64,000 nt of DNA, taken from contig QIJE01000029.1 of NCBI GenBank assembly GCA_003232385.1, positions 1 through 64,000 on the forward strand. Direction: 5' to 3'. This document shows, piece after piece, positions 9,494-17,970 of the stretch. How positions within the stretch are numbered: position 1 is the first letter of the stretch; every line of letters starts with the position of its first letter. The notes under the pieces are model-generated. The model did no database searches and had not been told where the DNA came from. It was given only the letters and a program-made list of their open reading frames with translations. The stretch is from a bacterium (GTDB lineage Bacteria; SZUA-79; Acidulodesulfobacterales; Acidulodesulfobacteraceae). Made by a program: the position numbers and the translations under genes.

Positions 9494-10228
9494 TCATAGG
9501 CTTAAATTTCTTAAAACTACGTTATTTACAATATAATTAAATGAAACCGTTAAAAAGTTGCCCGGATCTATGAGCAGTAGTATAAGTAACAGGATTATCC
9601 CGAATGGTTCCAACTTGACTAAGTATCCCGAAAAAGGCTCGGGTAAAAGGCTTACGGCAATCCTTCCTCCGTCTAAAGGGGGTATGGGTATTAGATTAAA
9701 CACGCCGAGTATAAGATTTATCATTACGCCTATGAACAACATAAAGGTTACGGGATAAATAAAAAATTTAAGAAACAAACTACCCGAGACCGTCTGAAAC
9801 ATGAGATGACTTATAAAATAAGCAAGGTAAAGATTCATAACCGGAAAATTTACGAGTATTATTTTTAATAACATAAAACATATGAAGGCGAGGATAAAAT
9901 TAGTAATCGGACCCGCCGCAGCGACGAACCCCGTATCTCTTTTAGGGTTTCTAAGCCTGTTAAAATTGACCGGGACGGGCTTTGCGTAACCGAAGGCAAA
10001 ACCTGCAAGAAAAATTAAAATTATAGGCAGCAGAATAGTCCCGAAAGGATCTATGTGTTTTAACGGATTAAGCGTAAGTCTTCCGGCTTTCTTTGCGGTA
10101 TCGTCGCCGAATACATGGGCGATGTAACCATGAGATACTTCATGAAGTATTATTGCGAATAAAACCGGAATTATCGCAATTGCTATGAGCTGAAAAGTGT
10201 TATTAATATTATCCATAATGAATAACAT
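9494..10228 (-). CDS. Site-2 protease family (M50) membrane metallopeptidase
   Basis: HEVSHGYIAHVFGDDTAKKAGRLTLNPLKHIDPFGT and NLIPIPPLDGGRI. Confidence 0.92.
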   Translation of the reverse strand: MLFIMDNINNTFQLIAIAIIPVLFAIILHEVSHGYIAHVFGDDTAKKAGRLTLNPLKHIDPFGTILLPIILIFLAGFAFGYAKPVPVNFNRLRNPKRDTGFVAAAGPITNFILAFICFMLLKIILVNFPVMNLYLAYFISHLMFQTVSGSLFLKFFIYPVTFMLFIGVMINLILGVFNLIPIPPLDGGRIAVSLLPEPFSGYLVKLEPFGIILLLILLLIDPGNFLTVSFNYIVNNVVLRNLSL

Positions 10229-10370
10229 AATACAATTATTTTATCAAATAAATCAAATTAAAAATCTTAAACCCCCGATTCTCTTTTGTTATCCGGTTTT
10301 TTTCTGTTAAAATGTTAATTACATAATGTTTCGTATAATACGATGTGACATTACAGCATTAATTTACTAA

Positions 10371-12689
10371 GTGATAAATAATGAGCCTATGAAAAGAAAT
10401 TATGAGTTATATAAAAATCTGAACGATTCAGTCTTCCCGTTTGTTCAAAAACCGATCAGATATATCGGTTTGGAAATGGGGACTGTCGTTAAAGATATCG
10501 AAAACATACCGCTAAAATTTGCGCTTGCCTTTCCGGATTTTTATGAACTCGGAATGAGCCACATAGGGATGGGGATAATATACGATATATTAAATTCCAA
10601 GGATTATATAGCGTGTGAAAGGGTTTATCTGCCGTATCCGGATATGAACCTAAAGCTTAAAGAAAATAATATCCCTCTTTTTTCCTTAGAATCGTTTAAG
10701 GAAATAAAAAAATTTGATGTAATAGGTTTTTCTCTTCAGTATGAACTTTCTTACACCAATATATTACTCATGCTTGAATTGTCGAATATTTCCGTCTTTT
10801 CTAAAGACAGGGGTTTAGATGACCCGTTTGTGGGGGCGGGCGGTCCGTGTGCTTTTAATCCCCTTCCCTTAAAAGATTTCATGGATTTTTTCATAATAGG
10901 AGACGGAGAGATTACTTCGGTAGTCATATGTGATACTGTTTTAAAGGCTAAAAACGACCTCAGTGCCGGTATTATTTCGGAAGAAAACTTTAGGGCTCAC
11001 GTAAAGAAAGAACTTGCTAAAATTAGAGGCGTTTACGTACCGGGGTATTCTAAAAATATAAAAAAATCAATACTATATGATATAGATTTGAACGGTTACA
11101 TTAGCAAACACATCATTCCGCTTGTAGAGACAATTCATAACAGGCTTTCCATTGAGATAGCGAGAGGTTGTTCTTCCGGATGCCGGTTTTGTCAGGCGGG
11201 GTATATTTATAGACCCGTCAGGGAAAGAAAAAAGGAGGAAGTTATAAATGCCGTAAAGAATGGTCTGCAAGATACAGGATTGGCGGAAATATCACTTTCT
11301 TCCCTTTCTACCGGCGATTACTCCGACATCGGAGAGATACTTTCCAAACTATCCGATATTATGTCGGAAGAAAGGGTTTCCATGTCTTTTCCTTCAATGA
11401 GAATAGGTTCTTTGAGCAAAGATATTCTCGAAAAAACCGCCGAAGTTAAAAAAGCCAACTTTACCCTTGCCCCGGAAACCGGAACGCAAAGGCTCAGAAA
11501 TATAATCAATAAAGATATTTCCGAAGATGACCTGCTCAAAGAGGCGGCCGACCTGTTCCGGATGGGATTTAAAAGCCTTAAGCTATATTTCATGATAGGC
11601 CTGCCTTTTGAAAGAATTGCCGATTTAGACGGTATTTACAGTTTAGTCTTAAAGATAAAAAAAAATGCAAGGGGATTAAAAATTACGGTTAACGTCAATA
11701 ATTTTGTCCCGAAGCCCCATACTCCTTTTCAATGGTATCCGATGGAAAGGGAGTCGGAGCTTACTTTTAAAATTAATTATCTAAGAAAATTATTGAGGCC
11801 ATTAAATGTAAATTTCAGATATCAAGACCCCAAGGTCAGTTTCATAGAGGGACTTATCTCCAGGGGGGACGATTTTACCTCTAAAATCATTTATGAGGCA
11901 TATAAATTAGGAGCGGTTTACGACAGCGAATCTAAGTTATTAAACTATAATGCGTGGATAAAGGCTTTAGAATCGGGGGGCGGTAAATCCGGACGGTCTA
12001 ATTTTAACGACTTGACTAATAGGTATCTGTATAGCGAAAAAGACCTTGACAGCCCGTTACCGTGGGATTTCATAGATATACTCGTAAATAAAGAATATTT
12101 TAAAAATGAATTTAAAAAGTCTTATGAAGAAAATTCAAAATCTATTTATCATATGAATGCTGATAACCCTGAAGATAATGACACATCAAAACTTTTAACG
12201 AAAAATTGTAGAAAGGTCTGTTATTTATGTGGCGTCTGTGATTTCAAAACGATAAGCCCGATTTATTCTTCCAAAATAAACAACTGCGGCAGTCAGGCAT
12301 CGAACGAAACGGTCGACCGTATGGGAGGGGATATGGTATGCAAAGATAGCAGCAATATCGGAGGTGCCTTAGAACCTTTTTATGAGTTGAATATGAGATA
12401 CTCCAAGAAGGGCGACATGAAATATTTGGGACATTTGGAAACCGGAAAAATATTATTAAAGGCATTTAGAATAGTTAAACTCCCAATTGTATACGGAAAA
12501 TCCAAATTTAGTTCCAAGCCTAAAATAAGTTTTTCCAATCCTATTCCGTTTATGAGCGAAAGTGAAAACCTATATGTGAAGGTAAAAGTGAAAAGGGATG
12601 CTGTTATAGGCGGTTTAGGCGAATTAATGGAAAACATGAACCGTTTCTTGCCGGACGGCATAACGATTTTAGAGATATCAAAAAATTGA
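10371..12689 (+). CDS. B12-binding radical SAM protein (TIGR03960 type) with C-terminal DUF2344-like domain
   Basis: EIARGCSSGCRFCQAGYIYRPVRER, SLSSLSTGDYSDI, FTLAPETGTQRLRNIINK; C-terminal LNMRYSKKGDMKYLGHLE. Confidence 0.88.
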   Translation: MINNEPMKRNYELYKNLNDSVFPFVQKPIRYIGLEMGTVVKDIENIPLKFALAFPDFYELGMSHIGMGIIYDILNSKDYIACERVYLPYPDMNLKLKENNIPLFSLESFKEIKKFDVIGFSLQYELSYTNILLMLELSNISVFSKDRGLDDPFVGAGGPCAFNPLPLKDFMDFFIIGDGEITSVVICDTVLKAKNDLSAGIISEENFRAHVKKELAKIRGVYVPGYSKNIKKSILYDIDLNGYISKHIIPLVETIHNRLSIEIARGCSSGCRFCQAGYIYRPVRERKKEEVINAVKNGLQDTGLAEISLSSLSTGDYSDIGEILSKLSDIMSEERVSMSFPSMRIGSLSKDILEKTAEVKKANFTLAPETGTQRLRNIINKDISEDDLLKEAADLFRMGFKSLKLYFMIGLPFERIADLDGIYSLVLKIKKNARGLKITVNVNNFVPKPHTPFQWYPMERESELTFKINYLRKLLRPLNVNFRYQDPKVSFIEGLISRGDDFTSKIIYEAYKLGAVYDSESKLLNYNAWIKALESGGGKSGRSNFNDLTNRYLYSEKDLDSPLPWDFIDILVNKEYFKNEFKKSYEENSKSIYHMNADNPEDNDTSKLLTKNCRKVCYLCGVCDFKTISPIYSSKINNCGSQASNETVDRMGGDMVCKDSSNIGGALEPFYELNMRYSKKGDMKYLGHLETGKILLKAFRIVKLPIVYGKSKFSSKPKISFSNPIPFMSESENLYVKVKVKRDAVIGGLGELMENMNRFLPDGITILEISKN

Positions 12690-12832
12690 CCGTAGTTGAG
12701 TTTGAATCTCAGTTGCCTTGTCAAGTCGATGTTCAGTGTTTATTTCTCGGTATGTTTTTTGACTTGACAAAAATTTTAAATAAATATTATCATGTATCTA
12801 TATTTTATATTTAATTTTTTATTTTTAATTCT

Positions 12833-13318
12833 ATGGAGGATGAGAAATTGAAGGTATTTAAAACTAAAAAAAGATTAGCTGTGTTACTCACTGTATTATC
12901 TTTAGTCGTTATCAGCTTTGCTCTTTACGGATGTACTAAAAAATCTACACCGTCCGCATCCGTCAAAAAAAAGACCGTTGCTCCGGCTAAAGCCGTCGTT
13001 AAAGCTAAAAAAACATCGAGTAAAGTCGTTGTTGCAAAATCTACCCCCGAATCTGCTCTGAAAACAAAAAATTTAGAACCTGCGGCAATGAAGATTATTA
13101 AAGATCAAAGTTGCATGAGTTGCCACGTTATAAACGGCAAAGGCGGTTCTATAGGTCCTAATCTTTCCAAAGAGGGGACTAAGGGTCATTCTATTCATTG
13201 GTTGGAAGTTCAGATTAATACACCGAAGGTTCATTCTCCGAATACGATGATGCCTAATCACAATCTTAATCCGGTACAGTTAGAAACCGTTGCGGAATAT
13301 CTTGACTCTTTGAAGTAA
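12833..13318 (+). CDS. Lipoprotein c-type cytochrome (monoheme)
   Basis: Lipobox-like SFALYGC, Ala/Lys/Pro-rich linker, single haem motif CMSCH, distal MMPNHNL. Confidence 0.85.
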   Translation: MEDEKLKVFKTKKRLAVLLTVLSLVVISFALYGCTKKSTPSASVKKKTVAPAKAVVKAKKTSSKVVVAKSTPESALKTKNLEPAAMKIIKDQSCMSCHVINGKGGSIGPNLSKEGTKGHSIHWLEVQINTPKVHSPNTMMPNHNLNPVQLETVAEYLDSLK

Positions 13319-13368
13319 AGAAAAAGTAAAACGGCGATCCGCTCGATAGTATAAATCTCAATAGGCAT

Positions 13369-13416
13369 TTAATCGGACATACTCTTTGAATTAATTCAAA
13401 GAGTATGTCCGATTAA
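13369..13416. repeat. 48-bp perfect palindrome (intergenic)
   Basis: ttaatcggacatactctttgaattaattcaaagagtatgtccgattaa equals its own reverse complement. Confidence 0.95.
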
Positions 13417-13442
13417 CATCAACTTATATTAAGTAGCAATTT

Positions 13443-14492
13443 ATGCATGCTAATAAGAACAATATTGTATTAATAGCGGTATCTTTTGTCGTAATTTTCG
13501 TAGCCGGTATATTCCTTTATACGTATATTGTTTCCGTTCCTAAAATTCGTAAAAACATCACCGTTACGAGATATCGAAGGTTTAAAAAATTTTGGCACGG
13601 TATGTACAATAACCTCAATGAAGAAAGGATTGTATATACCTTACAGCCGCTTTACGACGACAAAACGGATAAAATAGAGACCTATAATTTGACCTTAAAT
13701 TCTTACGACGGTTTAAAACTTAGGGGTTACTTCGCAATTCCTTACGGCGTTGTAGGAAAAAAGTATCCGGGGGTGCTTTTATTGCATGGTTACAGTTCAT
13801 ATGGAACTCCCGGATGGGCGCATTTTTTTGCGATGAGGGGTTATGGCGCTCTTTCCATCGATTTAAGAGGGCACGGAAGAAGCAGAGCGGTTTATAATCC
13901 CGGTTTTCCTGGGCTTATGACCGACGGCATTTTACATATAAGAACTTTTTCTATGGTTAAGATTATAATGGATTCGCTTACATCGTTAAAATTTTTAGAG
14001 CATTTTAAAAAAATAAACCATAAATTTATATTTGTTACGGGTGGAAGTATGGGTGGCGGGTTGTCCCTGATAGATGCCGCTATGGATCGTCACGTCGTCG
14101 CCTCAGCCGCTGACGTTCCGTTTTTAAGCGATATTCCCGTGCAAATGCCGCTCGCCAAAATGGGTCCGTATATGGAGGTCAAAGCATTTCTAAAAAAGCA
14201 TAAGGGCGATAAAGCCGCTGTTATGAGGTCGCTTTATTATGTTGATACGAAGCATTTTGTAAACCGTATTAAATCTCCCGTTTTAATGGGAGTAGGGCTT
14301 AAGGACGAAGACTGTCCCCCTGAAGGCAGTCTTGCCGTATATAAACTTATTAAATCTAAAAAGCAGCTGTTCATCGCAAAAAATAGCGGACATGTCGTCC
14401 TACCCGGATGGAATGAAGAGGTATTCAAATTTTTTGCCCCGTATATGCCTAAATCTATAAGTAAAACTAAAATAAAAAGGAAGATTTTATGA
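13443..14492 (+). CDS. Alpha/beta hydrolase with N-terminal membrane anchor
   Basis: LLLHGYSSYGTPGW, LSIDLRGHGRS, GGSMGGG nucleophile elbow, C-terminal SGH. Confidence 0.88.
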   Translation: MHANKNNIVLIAVSFVVIFVAGIFLYTYIVSVPKIRKNITVTRYRRFKKFWHGMYNNLNEERIVYTLQPLYDDKTDKIETYNLTLNSYDGLKLRGYFAIPYGVVGKKYPGVLLLHGYSSYGTPGWAHFFAMRGYGALSIDLRGHGRSRAVYNPGFPGLMTDGILHIRTFSMVKIIMDSLTSLKFLEHFKKINHKFIFVTGGSMGGGLSLIDAAMDRHVVASAADVPFLSDIPVQMPLAKMGPYMEVKAFLKKHKGDKAAVMRSLYYVDTKHFVNRIKSPVLMGVGLKDEDCPPEGSLAVYKLIKSKKQLFIAKNSGHVVLPGWNEEVFKFFAPYMPKSISKTKIKRKIL

Positions 14493-15778
14493 AAAACACA
14501 AACAGTCTAAATATATTAAGACAAGCCGAAATCTTAATGCCAGGCGGCGTAAACAGCCCTGTTAGGGCTTTCAAATCAGTCGGATTATCGCCTCTGATAA
14601 TAAAAAAAGCACACGAGAGCAAAATTTACGACGTTGACGAAAACGAATATATCGATTATGTCATGTCTTACGGTCCCATGTTGCTTGGACACGGTGATGC
14701 TCGAGTAATAAAGGCTATTTCGGATACGGCGAAAAATGGATTCGGTTTTGGAGCAACGACGGAAACGGAGGTCGAACTTGCCGGCTTAGTCAATAAATAT
14801 TTTCCCTCAATGGAGATGATAAGACTCGTAAATTCCGGAACCGAAGCCGTAATGAGCGCGATCAGGCTTGCAAGGGGTTTTACGAAAAGGGATAAAATTA
14901 TAAAATTTGAAGGATGTTATCACGGTCATTCCGATTCTATGCTTGTAAAGGCCGGTTCGGGAGCGTTAACGACATCCATACCTTCAAGCGCCGGTATTCC
15001 GATAAATTCCTCTTTAGATACCCTCGTTGCTGTTTATAACGATTTAGAAACCGTCAAAGATTTATTTCTGAATCACAAGAGAGAGGTGTCCGCAGTCATA
15101 ATAGAGCCGGTAGCCGCAAATATGGGGGTAGTTTTGCCTAAGGATGGTTTTTTAGAGGGCTTAATGGACCTGTGCCGCGAAAACGATTCGCTTATAATTT
15201 TCGATGAGGTCATAACGGGTTTTAGGGTGTCCCATGGCGGGGCGCAGGGATTGTTCGGTCTAAAACCGGACATAACATGCCTCGGCAAAATAATAGGCGG
15301 TGGGCTTCCAATAGGCGCTTTCGGTGGAAGGAGAGATATAATGGAATATCTTTCTCCGATCGGTCCGGTTTATCAGGCAGGAACGCTTTCCGGTAACCCT
15401 ATATGCGTAGCAGCCGGTATAGCTACCATAAAAGCGATAGAGGAAGATGATGCGGTATCTAAAGCTAATGAAGCCTCGCAATATCTGATTAAAAATTTAA
15501 AAGACGAGCTTAAGGATTTTGGCGATAAAATTACGATGAACGGAATATCGTCTCTGCTTACTATATTTTTTAAGGGAAGAGATGTTAACAATTTTAGGGA
15601 CGTGATGAAGTCGAATGCTATTTTATTTAAGAAATTTTTCGGCATAATGCTAAATGAGGGAATATTTATCGCTCCTTCTCAATATGAAGCTATGTTTTTA
15701 AGTTCCAAACATAGCAAACCCGATATAGATAAAACCGTTCTCGCTGTAAAAAAAGCAATAAAAGAAGTTTTATGTTGA
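14489..15778 (+). CDS. hemL: Glutamate-1-semialdehyde 2,1-aminomutase
   Basis: LMPGGVNSPVRAFKSVG, YHGHSDSMLVKAGSGALT, IFDEVITGFRVSHGGAQ, LGKIIGGGLPIGAFGG; ATGA overlap with the upstream ORF. Confidence 0.97.
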   Translation: MKNTNSLNILRQAEILMPGGVNSPVRAFKSVGLSPLIIKKAHESKIYDVDENEYIDYVMSYGPMLLGHGDARVIKAISDTAKNGFGFGATTETEVELAGLVNKYFPSMEMIRLVNSGTEAVMSAIRLARGFTKRDKIIKFEGCYHGHSDSMLVKAGSGALTTSIPSSAGIPINSSLDTLVAVYNDLETVKDLFLNHKREVSAVIIEPVAANMGVVLPKDGFLEGLMDLCRENDSLIIFDEVITGFRVSHGGAQGLFGLKPDITCLGKIIGGGLPIGAFGGRRDIMEYLSPIGPVYQAGTLSGNPICVAAGIATIKAIEEDDAVSKANEASQYLIKNLKDELKDFGDKITMNGISSLLTIFFKGRDVNNFRDVMKSNAILFKKFFGIMLNEGIFIAPSQYEAMFLSSKHSKPDIDKTVLAVKKAIKEVLC

Positions 15779-15916
15779 ATAATTTTCTGCCCTTGCCAAC
15801 GACTTTTATGTCGGCAATGGATTGGATACAACAAAGAATAAAACGAGGCTATCTGCTATTATGCATTTAAAAAGCTTATTTGTTCCGCGGAACGGCTTAT
15901 TTTCTACTGCTTTAAA

Positions 15917-15992
15917 TGGTGGAGGGTATGGGATTCGAACCCACGACCTACGCCATGCGAAGACGCCACTCTACCAACTGAGCTAACCCCCC
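15917..15992 (-). tRNA. tRNA-Ala (anticodon CGC), CCA encoded
   Basis: Reverse complement GGGGGGTTAGCTCAGTTGGTAGAGTGGCGTCTTCGCATGGCGTAGGTCGTGGGTTCGAATCCCATACCCTCCACCA folds as a cloverleaf; loop TTCGCAT. Confidence 0.93.
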
Positions 15993-16061
15993 GTTTTTCA
16001 AAACCGTCTAAATAATTTATATAAGCCCGATATTATTATCGCAAATAATTTATAAAAAAGC

Positions 16062-16105
16062 AAATATAATAACCGGTCATTTTAAAATGACCGGTTATTA
16101 TATTT
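16062..16105. repeat. 44-bp perfect palindrome, terminator-like (T-run follows)
   Basis: aaatataataaccggtcattttaaaatgaccggttattatattt is its own reverse complement; followed by further T residues. Confidence 0.9.
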
Positions 16106-16368
16106 TTACTACTCTGCCTCGGCATAGTGCTACGTTTCTTGACTTTTTTCATTATAGTGATAAACTACAAAAAGCTATTATTTCATAATTTAAGTTAATA
16201 TAGTAACGAGGATTTATATTTTGGCATTTATACGTTATTTAAAAAGGAGGTGCTGTTGAAGAATATTGAAATGACGGTGCGGACATTGAAGGTGTAAAAT
16301 GACACTCTATCGACCGCATCCGGAAGTTCTGAAAAATAATTTTGTATTAATAAGGAGGCCTACAAATT

Positions 16369-17826
16369 ATGGAATTATCGGTTATGAGAGAAAGGGTTAA
16401 AAGCGCTGTCGTAAAACGCACTCTTTATCTGGCGGGCAATTATATAGTACCTAAGTTAAACGATGAGATGATAGTTAAAATTTCTGATAAATTAAATCAT
16501 TTCAAGGCACCTGCCGGAAAGATTTTTTTCGATCATATTTTTGTCAATTTAAAAAGAAAACTTCCGTATCTTTCCAAAAACGTCAGGAAAGGGATATTCG
16601 ATAATTTTATCTCTAATTTTTTACTGCTTAGCGGGGAGAGGAGGAGAAAATTTATTGATAAAAACGGTTTTTATCCACCCCTTTTTTATGTTATTAGCCC
16701 GTCAATGCGTTGCAATCTAAAATGTTACGGGTGTTATTCCGCTAACTATGCAAGAAAAGATAAGCTTTCATATGAAAAAATCAATCAAATAATTGACGAA
16801 GGTAAAAGCTTCGGAATATTTTTTTATACTATTTCCGGTGGGGAGCCTTTTGCAAGAAAAGACCTTATAAGTATATTCGAAAGAAATAAAGACTGTTTTT
16901 TTCAGATTTACACGAACAGTTCTTTAATAGACGGCAAAATGGCGGAAAAGCTTTCTAAATTGGGTAATGTTTTCCCATGCATAAGCGTCGAGGGCTTTGA
17001 AGACGAAACCGATGAAAGAAGAGGAAAGGGTCATTTTAAAAAGGTCGTTTCGGCCATGAATTACCTTAAAGACAACGGCGTGCTTTTTGGTTTTTCCGCT
17101 ACGGCAACGAGGTTTAATAACGAGGTAATTGTTAGCGACGAGTTCATAGATTTCTACATTAAACAGGGGTGTTTTCTCGGTTGGTATTTTAATTATATAC
17201 CTATCGGACGAGAGCCGGATATCGGTCTTATGCCCACGCCGGAACAGCGAAATTTCAGAAGAAAGAGGGTGGCGGAGATAAGAGAGACCAAACCGATAGT
17301 AGTCGGGGACTTCTGGAACGACGGGATTCTCTCTCACGGCTGTCTTGCGGGCGGACGTGTTTATGTTCACGTAAATGCAGAAGGTGGGGTAGAGCCGTGC
17401 GTATTTGCCCAATTTGCAGCGGATAATATATTTGATAAATCTATGGAGGAAATCCTCAATTCGATGTATTTTAAGTCTATAAGGAAAGAACAGATGAATA
17501 ATAGAAACAGGCTCCGTCCCTGTATGATAATAGATTACCCTGAAATTCTAAGAAAGGTCGTAGCGGAAGGCGGTGCTAAGGCTACGCAGGAGGGAGGGGA
17601 GTCTATAATAACCGAACTCAAAGATAAAATGGACGAGTATTCCCAAAATTACGGAAAAATTGCCGACGAAACTTGGAAAGAAGAATTCGGTAACGGTAAG
17701 TTTTTTTATACATATGACGGTAAAAAGGTTGAATTAAACGAGGACGATTATTATAGAAGATCCTTTTATCCATTAAAAGGCGGGCATGAAAAAAAAACCG
17801 AGAACAAAATACATAAGGGAATTTAA
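16369..17826 (+). CDS. Radical SAM protein, SPASM-like C-terminus
   Basis: SPSMRCNLKCYGCYS, TISGGEPFARKDL, later GCLAGGRVYVHVNAEGGVEPCVFAQ; RBS aaggagg. Confidence 0.85.
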   Translation: MELSVMRERVKSAVVKRTLYLAGNYIVPKLNDEMIVKISDKLNHFKAPAGKIFFDHIFVNLKRKLPYLSKNVRKGIFDNFISNFLLLSGERRRKFIDKNGFYPPLFYVISPSMRCNLKCYGCYSANYARKDKLSYEKINQIIDEGKSFGIFFYTISGGEPFARKDLISIFERNKDCFFQIYTNSSLIDGKMAEKLSKLGNVFPCISVEGFEDETDERRGKGHFKKVVSAMNYLKDNGVLFGFSATATRFNNEVIVSDEFIDFYIKQGCFLGWYFNYIPIGREPDIGLMPTPEQRNFRRKRVAEIRETKPIVVGDFWNDGILSHGCLAGGRVYVHVNAEGGVEPCVFAQFAADNIFDKSMEEILNSMYFKSIRKEQMNNRNRLRPCMIIDYPEILRKVVAEGGAKATQEGGESIITELKDKMDEYSQNYGKIADETWKEEFGNGKFFYTYDGKKVELNEDDYYRRSFYPLKGGHEKKTENKIHKGI

Positions 17827-17840
17827 ATAATATGTTAGGT

Positions 17841-17880
17841 TTTAAAAAGGAGCGGAAAATGAAATCCGCTCCTTTTTAAA
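17841..17880 (+). terminator. Rho-independent terminator
   Basis: tttaaaaaggagcgga-aaatgaaa-tccgctcctttttaaa: 16-bp perfect stem with T-rich 3' arm just after the radical SAM CDS. Confidence 0.88.
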
Positions 17881-17970
17881 TTAGCCTTTAATATCCACAT
17901 TCGATGCGGTTTTTTCCGTATATTATTTTATATTATAATATTGCGGTTAAAAATATTATAATATAAAGTT

